From NCBI GenBank assembly GCA_963832945.1, contig CAWHVV010000007.1, positions 1 to 64,000 on the forward strand: 64,000 nucleotides of DNA. The letters run 5' to 3'. Below, piece by piece: positions 1 through 11,403 of the stretch (its first letter is position 1; each line of letters opens with the position of its first letter). The stretch comes from JAFEDN01 sp963832945. GTDB taxonomy: Bacteria > Pseudomonadota > Gammaproteobacteria > Coxiellales > Coxiellaceae. The notes under the pieces are model-generated. The model was not told the DNA's origin. It saw nothing but the letters and a program-made list of their open reading frames with translations, and did not search any database. The translations under genes and the position numbers were made by a program.

Positions 1-2543
1 TTATGTTGATCTACTGGCACCAGTCGTCTTGTTATGCGTGATGACAAACCATATTTTGGCGTCGAGACCATTGCATACACGCGCACCGAAATTTTCGAAG
101 CCGAAAATTTAGTCAGGTCTTCATCCGGATACTCGATGTCCTTACCGAAATATGCATTGAAGGTCTTGGTTAAATAGGCGCCGTCACTCGTCTCCGTAGT
201 ATTATACGGATTTAATTTAGCGAAAGTATAGGGAGAATTGAGAGAATAACATTGGTCAGGTTTTTGTAAGGCTCCCACGCTGGCGGGTTGTAATTCGGCG
301 TCCGGAGACCCACCGGTATAGTGATCGTCGTATCCGCGTTGGCCAGATTACTGTGCACATTGAAAGTAAGGATCCACAGCTGGTTTTTCCTGGCACAGGA
401 AAAATCATTTTTTGGAATTGTGTGCCTGATGTCCGGGTTGCCGTATTGAGCCAGGATTCTGTTTCTCAGAAAGACAGCCAGTAAGCACAATCGCTACCGT
501 CTCCTTTGGGGCTCAGGGTGAAATCCAGAATATCATCCACACTTTTCTGGCCGTTGAAAGTCTGGGTTAAATACAGGGCATTATTCAGATACGGATTTAA
601 CTTTATTTCCGGATAATCCAGTCCCTGAATGGCCCTGGCGGAGCTACTCCGGTGCGCACTTTGGGAAGGATGAGATCTTGTTGAGGGCAATGGTAAAGGT
701 CTGCGCAGTCTAAGAATGTTGGTGTGTTAGGGAATGACAACAGGATTGTTACTCGCCTGACTGATAGCTGTGATTTTAACGGATGCACCAGTAAATGTGC
801 TGGAAATTTTGTCTGCCGTCAGATATTTGCCATCATAGGAAATCTTCAGCTTGTAACTCGGATCTGTAGGGGCGCCGAGCTATTGGCTGCCTTCAACCAC
901 GGTAAAAGTAAAATTTTCACCGTCCACACCTTTCACGTAGCTATCCAAAGCTCCTGATTTATAATATTGGTGGAAGACGGCGAGGTGGTGGTCAGCGCGG
1001 TATTGCCGGTCCAGTTCGCTGAAGGCATCTTGCTATTCTGCGTCACGTCCACTTCAAAAGGATTGCTGTACACGGTGGTTACGGTCTGTCCGCGCTTTCC
1101 TCGGCGGTGATCACCGCCGTGTATTTGGTCCAGTATTAGCCATTGACCAGGGCATTAAGCGGGATGAGCACACTGGAAGTGATCGTGTTGATCTTGTTAG
1201 CTGTCCATGTTGGCGTCATCTCAGACGTTGTTCAGGGCTACCGAGCGTTTTGCCGTCGGCCTGATAGGTTTTGATGGTATATACCATCGAGTTATAAACC
1301 TGTTTGTCGTATGAAAAAAACTCATCCGTTTTGATGCTGTAGAGCTGCTGGAAATTATCATTCACTGGCATTGGGGAGCTTCGGTATATTTCCTTTGAGG
1401 CTGATGCCTGCCGTCAGGATTTTTTCTTCAGCAATCGCGAGAACACGGGCATTGTAAATCACCGGCTGTTGCACCCATGCTTTCAGGTCGCCGATGCCGC
1501 CCGCGAACATATTGGAATAAGTCTTCGAGCCGGGTAGGACAGACCCGCGGTCACGTTAGCGTTGCTCTCAATGCCGTCGACGTGGCTGACGTTGTACTGA
1601 CCGGTGATATTGCCCTCGATATTGTCCAGGCAATATCCGGCTGATTTTCACCGTGTGCGCACGGTTGGTGGAGGTATTATTGACGCTGGTCGAAATCAGG
1701 GTTTTTGGGGTCAGTAAATGCGAGGCTTCCACGGCGTAGGCAACCGTAGACTGCTCCTGGTTGGACGCCCATTTGGTATCAAAGCTGGATTCGCTGTAAC
1801 CCGCGCCGACCTTCAGGATGGTATTCTTAAACGGCGTTAAAATAACTAAAGCGAGGCCGTTTTCTGCTCACCGCCCGCGATACGGCGCTGGTCAACCCCG
1901 ATGAAGTTTTTGCCAGTGGAATCGGTCATGTCCACATCATCGGAGAGTTCCTTACTGTTGGCCTTGGTGTAAGAGCCGCTCAGTTCAACGCCCTGTAAAA
2001 TGCTGTTGCCGAGCATGTAGCGGTAAGCAGCGCCGTAAGCATTCTGGTTGACCCATTCGTTAACGGTGCCGGTGGCGTAGTCAAAGGGTACATTCTGGTG
2101 AGGTTACTCGTAGGTGAATTTAATCTGCTGTTTGGGGGAGATCGCAAAACCGATGGTGCCGTTGCCGCGCAGTTCGTTCTGACCGAGGCTGCCTTTCAGG
2201 GCGACAGCGGCGCGGTTGCCAAACTCTGGGCGTAACCGGCGTCGAGAATCCAGGAAAGGTCCTGATCATAACGGACGTTAAAGCTCAGCGGACCGGTGAA
2301 ACCAAAGGTCTGGCTGCTGACGGGAATGGCCGTCTTCAGATTGCCCGCCGACTGCTGCTGGACGGACGGACTCTGGGTCTGGTTGATACAATCCATAACG
2401 TTAACCGCCGAGGAGCAGGTAAACGCCGCGTCGTCCGCGCCATTAATATTGGCGTCGGCATCACCCGCGAAAGGCTCCAGCACTATACCGGCAGCCAGTA
2501 ACACGCTAAAAATAACTTTTGAATTCAACAGCTTGGATCTCAT
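1..2543 (-). pseudogene. Decayed outer-membrane beta-barrel / surface protein gene, 3' end off window
   Basis: The reading frame opens at 2543 with a classic signal peptide (MRSKLLNSK, then a hydrophobic run ending near ADAN). It continues for 115 codons and is then broken by frameshifts and stops about every 100-300 bases. Stitching frames gives barrel-like text such as GTIGFAISPKQQIKFTYEY, AYGAAYRYMLGNSIL and GVELSGSYTK, with alternating hydrophobic and polar residues. Downstream pieces (about 120-700) contain a repeated unit of the type KLNPY-NN-AYLT-TFN, so the C-terminal part was probably built of repeated domains. I see no intact product. The family is not recognised; a large secreted or outer-membrane protein is an inference from the signal peptide and barrel-like strands. 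Confidence 0.6.
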
Positions 2544-2687
2544 ATTTTACACCTTTTTGTTATTGTCGTATGTTTAAAGTACAGGTCCTTTACCCATTTC
2601 AAATGCCTATTCTACAGATCAAACCTTAAGGAATCATTAAATAAAAGCAAAAAAATGGGGTTATTGGATAGACCACACTCCCCCAAA

Positions 2688-2853
2688 GGGCATAGGCGTC
2701 AAGCTAAGGGATTTTGGAAGTTTCCCCCTTTGAAAAAGGGGGATTAAGGGGGATTTTTTGAACAAGGCATTTGTGTTGAGTTAAAAATCCCCCCTCCCCC
2801 CTTTTTCAAAGGGGGGAATCAGAGGAAAAATCCTTAGCTTGACGCCTATGCCC
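2688..2853. repeat. Long inverted repeat (MITE-like), 22-bp outer arms
   Basis: The outer arms GGGCATAGGCGTCAAGCTAA (2688 onward) and its reverse complement (ending 2853) match over 22 bp. Nested inside is a second inverted repeat built on CCCCCTTTGAAAAAGGGGG and its complement. The whole 166-bp unit could fold into one long hairpin. It lies in the gap between the decayed surface-protein gene and the Rpn gene and has no coding capacity. It may be a non-autonomous mobile element or a repeat that also acts as a bidirectional terminator. Confidence 0.75.
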
Positions 2854-2949
2854 CCAAAGGGGCGAGGGAAAAATGATAATGGCCTGTCTTATTGCAAATT
2901 TTGAGTTTGTTATTTAAAATTTTTTATGCAAAAAAAAAGGAGAGTCATC

Positions 2950-3798
2950 ATGGGGCGCTATCTTGATCCGAAAGCCGATCTCGTTTTTAAAAAAATATTT
3001 GGACAGCATCCGCATTTGTTGAAGAGCTTTCTAAATGCAGTATTGCCTTTGCCGCCAGAAACCCGGATTGAGTCACTGGAATATTTAAGCAGCGAACAAA
3101 CCCCCGAAATTCCGGTATTTAAAACGACAGTAGTGGATGTAAAATGCAAAGATCAGGTGGGAAGAACGTTTATTGTAGAAATGCAAATTCAGTGGACGGA
3201 TTCCTTTAAGCAGCGGCTGTTGTTTGGAGCCGGTACAGCCTACGTGCGCCAACTGAAAAGTGGAGAAAATTACAATTTGCTCAAGCCGGTTTACGGTTTA
3301 GCCTTGTTAGCGAGTATTTTTGATAAGGGCCCCGAGTGGTACCATCATTATAAATTAGTCAATATTGGACAGCCTGAACGGGAGATTAAGCATTTGCAGT
3401 TAGTATTTATTGAGCTTCCTAAATTTAAGCCCACCTCATTCCAGGAGAAAAAGCTGCAGGTTTTATGGCTGCGATTTATGTCAGAGTTGAATGACGAGAC
3501 GAAAACCATCCCTGAAGAATGGTTAAATGAGCCGGATATCGCAGAAGCGGTAAAACTCAGTGAGCAGTCGGCTTATACACATTCGGAATTGCTAGTTTAC
3601 GATAAATACTGGGATGCGGTGAGTACAGAAAAAACTTTAATTTCAGGCGCTTATCAGGAAGGAACCCAGGCAGAAAAAATGCGCATTGCCCAAAAACTTT
3701 TATTATCCGGAATGAAAAAAGCCGAAATTGTGTCAATCACAGGCCTATCGCTACAGGATTTGGCAGCTTTGTCTGAAGAGCCATCAGAACTCCCTTAG
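2950..3798 (+). CDS. Rpn-family recombination-promoting nuclease / putative transposase
   Basis: The product is 282 aa, within the usual size for the Rpn/YhgA (PDDEXK_2) family. The N-terminus MGRYLDPKADLVFKKIFG is the family signature. It is followed by the nuclease core with VDVKCKDQ and FIVEMQIQ, which carry the acidic and E-x-Q residues of the PD-(D/E)XK fold (about residues 65-87). The C-terminal part is helical, with a short helix-turn-helix-like tail (KAEIVSITGLSLQDL). The start at 2950 is chosen because AAAAGGAGAG lies just upstream and the family begins at this methionine; an upstream ATG at 2926 is less likely. Rpn proteins are known to stimulate RecA-independent DNA transfer. It stands alone next to repeats. 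Confidence 0.85.
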   Translation: MGRYLDPKADLVFKKIFGQHPHLLKSFLNAVLPLPPETRIESLEYLSSEQTPEIPVFKTTVVDVKCKDQVGRTFIVEMQIQWTDSFKQRLLFGAGTAYVRQLKSGENYNLLKPVYGLALLASIFDKGPEWYHHYKLVNIGQPEREIKHLQLVFIELPKFKPTSFQEKKLQVLWLRFMSELNDETKTIPEEWLNEPDIAEAVKLSEQSAYTHSELLVYDKYWDAVSTEKTLISGAYQEGTQAEKMRIAQKLLLSGMKKAEIVSITGLSLQDLAALSEEPSELP

Positions 3799-3827
3799 GT
3801 TCTGTTTTCATAAAGAAAAATAATTTT

Positions 3828-3966
3828 CGCAGAAAATTCTTTGCCCGATGGGGGATCAGAAGGGGGAGAGAGCGGAGCGTCTTCCCCTTCATTCCGAGCA
3901 TCGGCTCCGCCGAGCGCAGGATATAAAAAGGAAGCAATTTCCGCTGTACTCAGCGAAAATTGCTGT
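3828..3966 (+). repeat. Dispersed repeat, copy A
   Basis: Four related copies of this element are visible: here, about 20425-20570 (opposite strand), about 29684-29800, and about 43981-44125 (opposite strand). Shared blocks in order are GATGGGGGATC, a G-rich/C-rich hairpin around GGGGGAGA, CCCCTTCATTC-GAGCA, a small hairpin TCGGCtccGCCGA, CGCAGGATATAAA and GGAAGCAATT-CGCTGTACTC. In this copy the final block is partly duplicated, and the end abuts the stop codon of mfd. Confidence 0.85.
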
Positions 3967-3967
3967 C

Positions 3968-6900
3968 TCAGCGAAAATTGCTGATAAGCTGCAAAACCAT
4001 TTCCGCGCGTTTAGCCGGTTCGGTGCTGGAAGCTTTAAAACGCAGGGTGGTGTTATTCACCAGTTGATAGTTTTTAGGCTGTTTCTGGATCAGGGCGATA
4101 ATTTTTTGCGGATTGATCTTTGGCGTGTCATTAAAGTAAAAATAACCATATTGATCAGTCACTTCCACTTTAATTACCCCGAGATGGGCCAGTTGCAGCT
4201 TTAAATGGGCGAGAGTGAAAAGCTGCTGGGTCGGCTCCGGGAGGGCGCCGAAACGATCGATCATTTCTGCTTTCAATTCCTGAATCTCTAAGTCATTGAC
4301 CACACTGGCCAGGCGCTTATATAAAGTAAGACGGGCATTCACGTCCGGTAAATACATGTCCGGGATAAATGCGCTGGTATGCAAATTCACTTCCGGGCCC
4401 TGCCGCAGGGCGGGTTCCAGAGAAGGCTCTTCTCCGGCTTTCAGGGCGCTGACCGCCGCTTCCAGTAATTCCATATAAAAAGAAAAACCCACCGCGTGGA
4501 TATGGCCGCTTTGTTCTTCGCCCAGCAATTCTCCCGCGCCGCGGATTTCCAGGTCGTGGGTGGCCAGTTGAAAACCCGCGCCAAGCTCTTCAAGCTGGCA
4601 TATCGCCGTCCAGGCGCTTTTCAGCGTCGGCAGTGAGTTTTTGTCCGGGCGCGATTAATAAATAAGCGTAAGCTTGATGATGCGAACGTCCCACGCGGCC
4701 CCGCAATTGATGCAACTGCGCCAGCCCAAAACGGTCGGCGCGATTAATTAAAATAGTGTTGGCGGTTGGAATATCAATGCCGGACTCTATAATAGTCGTG
4801 CAAACCAGTACATTAAATCGCTGATGATAAAAATCCGCCATGACTTTTTCCAGTTGCCGCTCGGGCATTTGCCCGTGCGCAATGCCCAGCCGTGCTTCCG
4901 GCACGATGGATTGCAGTTTGGCAGCCATCGCCTCGATGGTCTCGACTTCGTTATGCAGAAAATAAAGCTGACCGCCGCGCATGGCTTCACGCAATACCGC
5001 TTCGCGAATAATACCGGCTTCATATTCGTAGACAAAAGTTTTAATCGATAAGCGCCGGGCCGGCGGGGTGGCGATGATCGACAAATCGCGCGTGCCCGCC
5101 AGCGCCATATTCAGCGTGCGCGGAATCGGGGTGGCGGTTAACGTTAAAATATCCACATGGGCGCGCAGGGCTTTAATGCGCTCTTTTTGACGCACGCCAA
5201 AACGATGTTCTTCGTCAATAATCAACAGGCCCAGATCTTTAAAGCGGATATTTTCCGATAATAATTTATGCGTGCCGATGGCGATATCAATTTTTCCCGC
5301 AGCCAGCCTTTCAACAGCGGCTTTCTGGTCTTTGGTGTTTTGCATGCGCGAAAACGCCGCAATTTGCACTGGCCAGTCGGCGAAACGGTCCTGAAAACTA
5401 TGCAGATGCTGTTCCGCCAGCAGGGTGGTCGGCACCAGCACCGCCACTTGTTTGCCCTGGTGCGCCGATAAAAACGCGGCCTGCATCGCCACTTCGGTTT
5501 TACCAAAACCGACGTCGCCACAGATCAAACGATCCATACTGCGTGGATGGGTCATGTCGTCGATAACCGCGTCAATCGCACGGGTTTGATCAGGCGTTTC
5601 TTCAAAGGGAAAAGCCCGGCGGAATTGCAGGAAATGATGGTCGGGCGCCCTGAAAGCATGACCGGGCGCCGCCTGGCGCCGGCTGTAGACATCCAGTAAC
5701 TCGGCGGCCACGTCGCGCACCTGCTCGGCGGTTTTGCGTTTAATGGCTTGCCACTGTTTAGTGCCCAGTTTCTGCAGCGGTGCGGCATCCGAGTCCGCTC
5801 CGGTATATCGGCTGATTCTATGTAAATCGGTCACCGGCACGTAAATTTTATCGCCGCCCGCGTATTCCAGTTTTAAGTATTCACCCTGCTGACCGCCGGC
5901 GCTCATTTGTTCCAACCCCAGATACCGGCCAACGCCGTGATCAATATGCACCACCGGCGCGCCAATTTTTAGTTCCGTCAGATTGCGAATCATCAGCGCC
6001 GGGTCCTGGCGCGAACCTTTACGCAAACGGCGCTGTTGCACCTGTTCACCGAATAATTGCGATTCGCAAATTAACGCCAGCGGAGGCAGTTCATCCAGCC
6101 ACAAACCCAAATCTAACGGCGCGACGCAAATTCCGTGAGTCACTTTGGCATCGAGAAAATCGCGCCAGGAAGTGACCGTTTCCGGGTGCAGATTGATTTC
6201 AGAAAATAATTCTAAAAGAATCGCCCGGCGGCCTGTGGTTTCCGCACAAAACAGCGTCCGAGTATTTTGTTCGGTTAAAAATGTTTGTAATTTCTGTAGC
6301 GGCTTTTTGGCTTTATGGTCCACCTGCAGGGCGGGCGGCTCATGCGTTCCAAAATTAAAATGCCCGGCTTTTTCCGGCAGATTTTCAGAATGGCACTGAA
6401 TTTGCTGAAATTTTTTCATTCCCGCGAAGACTTCGTTCGGAGCCAAAAAAATCGAGCCTGGCTCGCACAGGGGCCGCTGGATATCATGCCGTAACTGGTC
6501 ATAACGATTGGTAACTTCCTGCCAGAATTTATCCGCGATCATTGGCAAAGGCTCGGTGCAGATTATTTGGGTATTTTCAGGTAAATAATCGAAAAAAGTA
6601 TTCAAGGCCGGAAAAAATAAGGGTAAATAATATTCCGCGCCGGTGGCGGGCATACCTTCGCTGATATTGGCGTAAATCGGTGATTCTTTCGGATTACCCA
6701 CAAATTGCGCGCGCCAGTTTTGCCGGAAGAGATTAATGCCGGCTTCCGTCAGCGGATATTCCCGCGCAGGAAAAAGCCGGATTTTTTCGATTTTTTCGAC
6801 GGAACACTGCGTCTCCGGGTCGAAGCGGCGGATGGTCTCGATTTTCTCATCGAATAATTCCACCCGGTACGGAAACGGATTGCCCATTGGAAAAATATCC

Positions 6901-7424
6901 ATAATCGCGCCGCGAATAGCAAATTCGCCGTGTTCAAACACCTGGTTAACGGTGTGATAACCGGCTTCGAGCAGCGCCTGGCGAAAATTTTGAAAATCCA
7001 GGATCTCTCCACAACTCAACGCCATGGCGTGCGCCTGTAAATAATCGCGTGGCATGAGCCGGTGCATCAGGGTTGGTAATGCGGCGATGACCAGGCCGTG
7101 TTTCACGCGCAACAGATGATGCAACACCAGCAATCGTTCCGACACCAAATCCGGATGCGGCGAAAAATGATCGTACGGCAATGTTTCCCAGTCGGGAAAA
7201 TAGTGGCAGGGGATTTCCTGTTGCGCGGTAAAGAACCGCAGATCCCGTTCAAAGCGCCGGGCGGTGTGAATATCAGGCGCCACGACCAGAATGATTTTTT
7301 CCCGCGCCTGTACCGCGAGCGAAGCCACCGCCAGACTGGCGCTACTGCCATGCAGATTTCCCCAATGGATTCTCTGGTCATCTGTTCTAAGGGAAGGCGG
7401 CTTTAACGCGCTGTGTCTATTCAT
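3968..7424 (-). pseudogene. mfd: Transcription-repair coupling factor Mfd, one frameshift
   Basis: Mfd is the ATP-dependent translocase that removes stalled RNA polymerase and recruits UvrA. The 7424-4590 part carries the UvrB-like N-terminus, the RNA polymerase interaction domain (HIDHGVGRYLGLEQM) and the RecG-like helicase core with Walker A GDVGFGKTE, DEEH and SGIDIPTANT. The reading frame then stops, while the adjacent frame continues at once with LEELGAGFQLA through GELLGEEQSGH to the C-terminal TRCF domain. One surplus G/C in the CGCC at 4604-4607 explains the break; removing it gives a single protein of about 1150 aa, the normal size. It is either a recent pseudogene or a sequencing error. 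The start ATG at 7424 matches the family. The last codons lie in sequence shared with repeat copy A. Confidence 0.9.
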
Positions 7425-7511
7425 GAAAATTTCCAAAAAAATTCAGGATAAAAAGTATAATAAATTAAGTGAGTAACTAAAAGACCTTACCCTGCCAGTT
7501 AGGACATTAAA

Positions 7512-7541
7512 TTGACAATAAGAAACAGCATGTGATATATT
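7512..7541 (+). promoter_or_regulatory. Sigma-70-type promoter for the secreted protein at 7599
   Basis: A perfect -35 box TTGACA (7512-7517) and a near-consensus -10 box TATATT (7536-7541) are separated by 18 bp. An extended -10 TG lies at 7533-7534. The start codon is about 58 bases further on, preceded by TTGGAG. This is among the best promoter matches seen in the window. Confidence 0.7.
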
Positions 7542-7598
7542 CTCGCCGTTAATTGTAATAGGGTATTTAATTTTTTAATATAGTAATTGGAGATACAA

Positions 7599-8057
7599 AT
7601 GAATAAATTTATTAAAATAAGTTCTGGAATTTTACTGGGCGCGATAAGCGTATCGGGTTATGCCACCGGGTATAATTGTCCTTCCGCCGACCAACTGATT
7701 AGTGGTTACTGCGACATGACTCCTCAATCAGGCGGCGGTACACTGGTTTCATGCCCAACTGTAAAAGGATTACAGCCTCTGACCGGGGTATTATGGATGG
7801 GCGTTAAGCCAAACACATACGCATATGTCCAAAGCAGCTTTACTACCGATAATGAGGTAACACCGCAGGCGCAGTGCAGTTACAAAGCAATAGACGGCAG
7901 CTATCCTCAGCCTTTCTTTCTGGTAGCCTTATATAATAGTCCGGCTACAACTGTGACTGGCGATTCATCATTATGGACTCAAGGCGGTTCCTGGAAAGTA
8001 TGCTCGACCTCCGCGAGCGCCTGTACCATGAATGTGACCACTGCTGCAAAAAAATAG
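7599..8057 (+). CDS. Small secreted protein, function unknown
   Basis: The product is 152 aa. The N-terminus MNKFIKISSGILLGAISVSG is a signal peptide, probably cleaved after ATG-YATG near residue 22-24. The mature protein has paired cysteines (NCPSADQ, GYCDM, SCPTV, QCSY, VCS, ACT) and is rich in aromatic and small residues, as expected for a disulfide-containing periplasmic or exported domain. The spacing recalls small cysteine-paired secreted families of Legionella (DUF3757-like), but this is only an impression. The ATG at 7599 has TTGGAG at good spacing; an upstream in-frame TTG at 7587 overlaps that site and is unlikely. The gene stands alone behind a strong promoter. Confidence 0.7.
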   Translation: MNKFIKISSGILLGAISVSGYATGYNCPSADQLISGYCDMTPQSGGGTLVSCPTVKGLQPLTGVLWMGVKPNTYAYVQSSFTTDNEVTPQAQCSYKAIDGSYPQPFFLVALYNSPATTVTGDSSLWTQGGSWKVCSTSASACTMNVTTAAKK

Positions 8058-8172
8058 CAAAAATCCGGAAATTTTTCGGGTTTTCTGAAAAAATTGCATC
8101 AGGGAAAGACGGGTCATGCTTGTGACTTTGACATTGTCGCAGGCGTGACCCTTGATCCCGGTCTTCACGACA

Positions 8173-10830
8173 TCACCGCGATTCTTTACAAAAATTTTTA
8201 ATAAGAAGATTGGGATTATGGGCGACCTGAGCCAATATTCGCTTAATATCTTCCGTTATCTCAACTATTTTTTCAGGTGAGTATAAAGCTTTTTTATATC
8301 TTAATATAAAGTTTAATTGATTCCCGCTGCTAAAAGCAGTAATCCACTGGTCATATTTTGAAAAATTATAGGGATAACGCAGTAATTTTATTTGCGTGTT
8401 CACCAGTTTAAATAGTAAAGGTTCGGCTACAAAATTAAATAGCATTTGAAAAATCGGGTGATAATCCGGCATATCTTTAATATTTAATGGCTTCAGCAAA
8501 GACTCAATTGGTAAGTAAGGATACATAAAATTAGCGATGATGTCTCCCCTGACATCTGTTAATAAGTTTTTAAAGGTTGAATGAGGGTTAATTTTGATAC
8601 GCATCGGTAGAGTCGATGCTAATAATCCCATCATCCGCTCAACATTTTTATAATGGCGATTATTATAATGATAGGATACAACCATATCTTTTTCTTCAGA
8701 ATGTCTATATAACACAACAATGTAAGACGCCATTAGTAATGGAAACAAACTGATTTTTTCTTTAGTGCAAAATTCTTTTAATAAAAAAACTGTTTTTTCA
8801 GTAATGGAAAACTCATATTCGGCCAAATTCAATTGCATTTCTGCTCCAGTCAGTAAACTGTCTCTCAATACCAAACGTTTGGGAACATTCGTTAAATAGG
8901 TTTGCCAGTGGGCTTTCAATTTATCTAAATTTCCCTCTTTAAGCCAATTGTGTTGCCACATGGCATAATCGGCGTATTGAATTGGAGATGGATCTATTGT
9001 TTCAATATCGTTATTATAAAAATCACTGAGTTCTTTGAATAAAATATAGGTAGAAGCTCCATCGAAAATTAAATGATGCATATTAAAATATAGAATAAAT
9101 TTGTTGTCAGATAATTTCATTAAACAACAACGCCACAAAGGACCTTTGCTTAAATTAAATACTTTACATTTGTCAGAGTTAATGATCTCATCAACTTGTG
9201 AGCTTTGTTGTATCCGAGGCAAGTCGCTAAAATTAAAGGTTTTAAATGGTAGTTTTAATTTATCATCGTAAATTAATTCCATTTTATGTTGACCAAACCG
9301 AAAATAACTGGAGAGAATATGATGCCGTTTAAATATTTTTTTAAAAGCATTTTTCAATCGGGGAGCTTCCAGTGAACCATTGATTTCACAAACCACAAAC
9401 ACGTTATTCATGGCGGCGTTTTCAGGCTCTGGTAAATGATGCACTTTGAACATCATGTAATGCTGTTGTAACGTGGCAGGCACAATTAATCGATCGGTAT
9501 CTTTTAACGGTATAATTGTCTGTCGATGGCTGGGTTGGCTATTTTCAATCAATGCAGAAAGTTCTCGAATGGTAGGGTGAGAAAAAAGTTCATTTGGTGG
9601 TAGTTCAACAGAAAATTCATCGGCTATACGACCAATAATTCGGGTTACTAATAAAGAGTGACCGCCTAAAGCAAAAAAATTGCTATCAATTGTTAGATCC
9701 TGAATTCCCAATACCTCCATCCAAATTTGCATAACTGCACTTTGAATGGGATTATCCGGTAAAGTGACACTGGCTGTGACGCAAGGCTTATGCCAATCCG
9801 GGTCTGGCAAGGCTTTATGATCAATTTTACCATTTGCAGTCAATGGCGCACTGGTTAAAATAACAAAGATATTTGGGATCATGTGAATTGGCAAACGTTG
9901 CTGTAAGTACTGTCGGCAACCCGCTTCATCAAATTGAATTTTGGTAAGCAAATAAGCTACCAAACGAATATCATTTGGATTGATTTGTTTGGTGGTGACT
10001 ATCGCTTCTTCAATACCTGGAAATTGCCGTAGATGATATTCAATTTCGCCAGGCTCAATACGAAAACCACGTAATTTTATTTGCCTATCGAGGCGTCCCA
10101 GATAAATTAAATTTCCATCAGCCAGGTACTTCACTAAATCGCCGGTACGGTATAAGCGCAAACGGATACCGCCCGAATTAAAATAATAAAATTTTTCTTC
10201 ATTCAAATCGGGTCGATTCCAATATCCTTGAGTCAAACAGTCGCCGCCTATATATAACTCACCAGGTACACCCAGCGGAGCTACCCGTTTATGTCGATCT
10301 AATACATAGAATTGTGTATTAGCAATTTGCTTACCGATGGACATGGTCGTAACCTGCTCCTCAGGAACTCGATAAACAGAACACCAAATAGTGGCTTCAG
10401 TTGGGCCATATACATTCCAAACCGTCGCACCGTGGCTGATTAACTTCCTGGCTAAATCAATAGATAACGCTTCCCCTCCTGCGAGAAGTGTCAAAGCTGA
10501 ATCTCCGGTCCATCCCGCATTGATCAGCATTTGCCAGAGGGCTGGTGTTGCCTGAATATAACTAATTTTGTGTTGCCTGATATAACGTATTAACATTGGT
10601 GTGTCCACAGTAATATGATGCGGACTAAGTACAATACTGGCGCCGGTAATTAAAGGTAAATAAATTTCCAGACCGGCGATATCAAAAGAAATAGTGGTGT
10701 GCGCAAGCATTACATCATGTTCCGTAATACCCGGTTTTTTCTGCATTGAACATAAGAAATTGACGAGCAAAGCGTGTGAAATCTGCACACCTTTTGGTGT
10801 TCCGGTTGAGCCCGATGTATAGAGAATATA
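8173..10830 (-). pseudogene. NRPS gene, 3' part: adenylation (C-terminal portion), carrier and condensation domains
   Basis: This is the downstream half of a nonribosomal peptide synthetase gene cut by an IS630-type element. The frame resumes directly after the IS with LYTSGSTGTPKGV, the A3 motif of the adenylation domain. It continues with YGPTE, YRTGDL, the A8 motif LRGFRIEPGEIE and the A10 lysine in TANGKID. A peptidyl-carrier domain follows with LGGHSLL (phosphopantetheine serine), then a full condensation domain with HHLIFDG. No thioesterase follows. The ten specificity positions read D-I-L-Q-L-G-V-I-W-K, close to the code known for glycine. On its own this half lacks the first part of the adenylation domain and is unlikely to be active. 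Confidence 0.85.
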
Positions 10831-10860
10831 CAGCCGCGCATAATTAAAGGGACAATAGAT

Positions 10861-11403
10861 TTACAAAAATGGGTTAATGTATCCTTGTATTTTATTCGGA
10901 TTTTTCTGTATATTTTTAAACACTCTTTGCAAACTCTCTCTAATTTCATCTTTCGAATCAAAATAATGATTATGTACCCCTTCCATCCGCGTATGATGCC
11001 AAATGCATTCTGTCGCATTTAATTCAGGGCAATATGGAGGCAAATTTTTTACAAAAATCCATTTCTCATTTTCTTTAAACCATGCCCATACTATTTTATT
11101 CTTATGATAAGGAGCATTATCTTGTATGTAAATAATTTTTCGACGATAATAGTTCTTGGCAACTATTTTCTCCAGAAAAATAATGTATGTATCCGCATTA
11201 AATTTATCTTCTTCAAAACGATATAAAAATTTAGATTGAGTAATATCGATGCAGCCAAATACCTTTATCGAATTTCTATTACTTGACACCGGTACAATAG
11301 GTGTTTCTCCTCGACGCGACCATGTTGCGTGTAACGTGGCATCTTGGCGAAAGGATGCCTCATCTTCAAAAATAATTTTTGCCCCTATATCCTTGGCTTT
11401 TTT
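10861..11403 (-). CDS. IS630-family transposase, OrfB (DDE catalytic part)
   Basis: This frame is entered by -1 slippage from OrfA. It carries the IS630 DDE triad: first acidic residue in FEDEASF, second in YIQDNAPYHK, third in LPPYCPELNATECIW. The independent frame with a methionine starts near 11289, but the first catalytic residue lies upstream of that, so only the frameshift product would be complete. It ends at 10861, four bases inside the inner end of the left inverted repeat. All three catalytic residues are present, so the element may still be active. Confidence 0.85.
   Translation of the reverse strand, partial: KKAKDIGAKIIFEDEASFRQDATLHATWSRRGETPIVPVSSNRNSIKVFGCIDITQSKFLYRFEEDKFNADTYIIFLEKIVAKNYYRRKIIYIQDNAPYHKNKIVWAWFKENEKWIFVKNLPPYCPELNATECIWHHTRMEGVHNHYFDSKDEIRESLQRVFKNIQKNPNKIQGYINPFL

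Noticed and set aside
2688..2853. Possible CRISPR array or riboswitch
   Set aside because: There is a single inverted repeat, no regularly spaced direct repeats, and no aptamer-like conserved core.
4787..7381. Several 75-100 codon frames on both strands within mfd
   Set aside because: They are shadows of a strongly coding GC-rich gene; none has family-like text or a ribosome-binding site.
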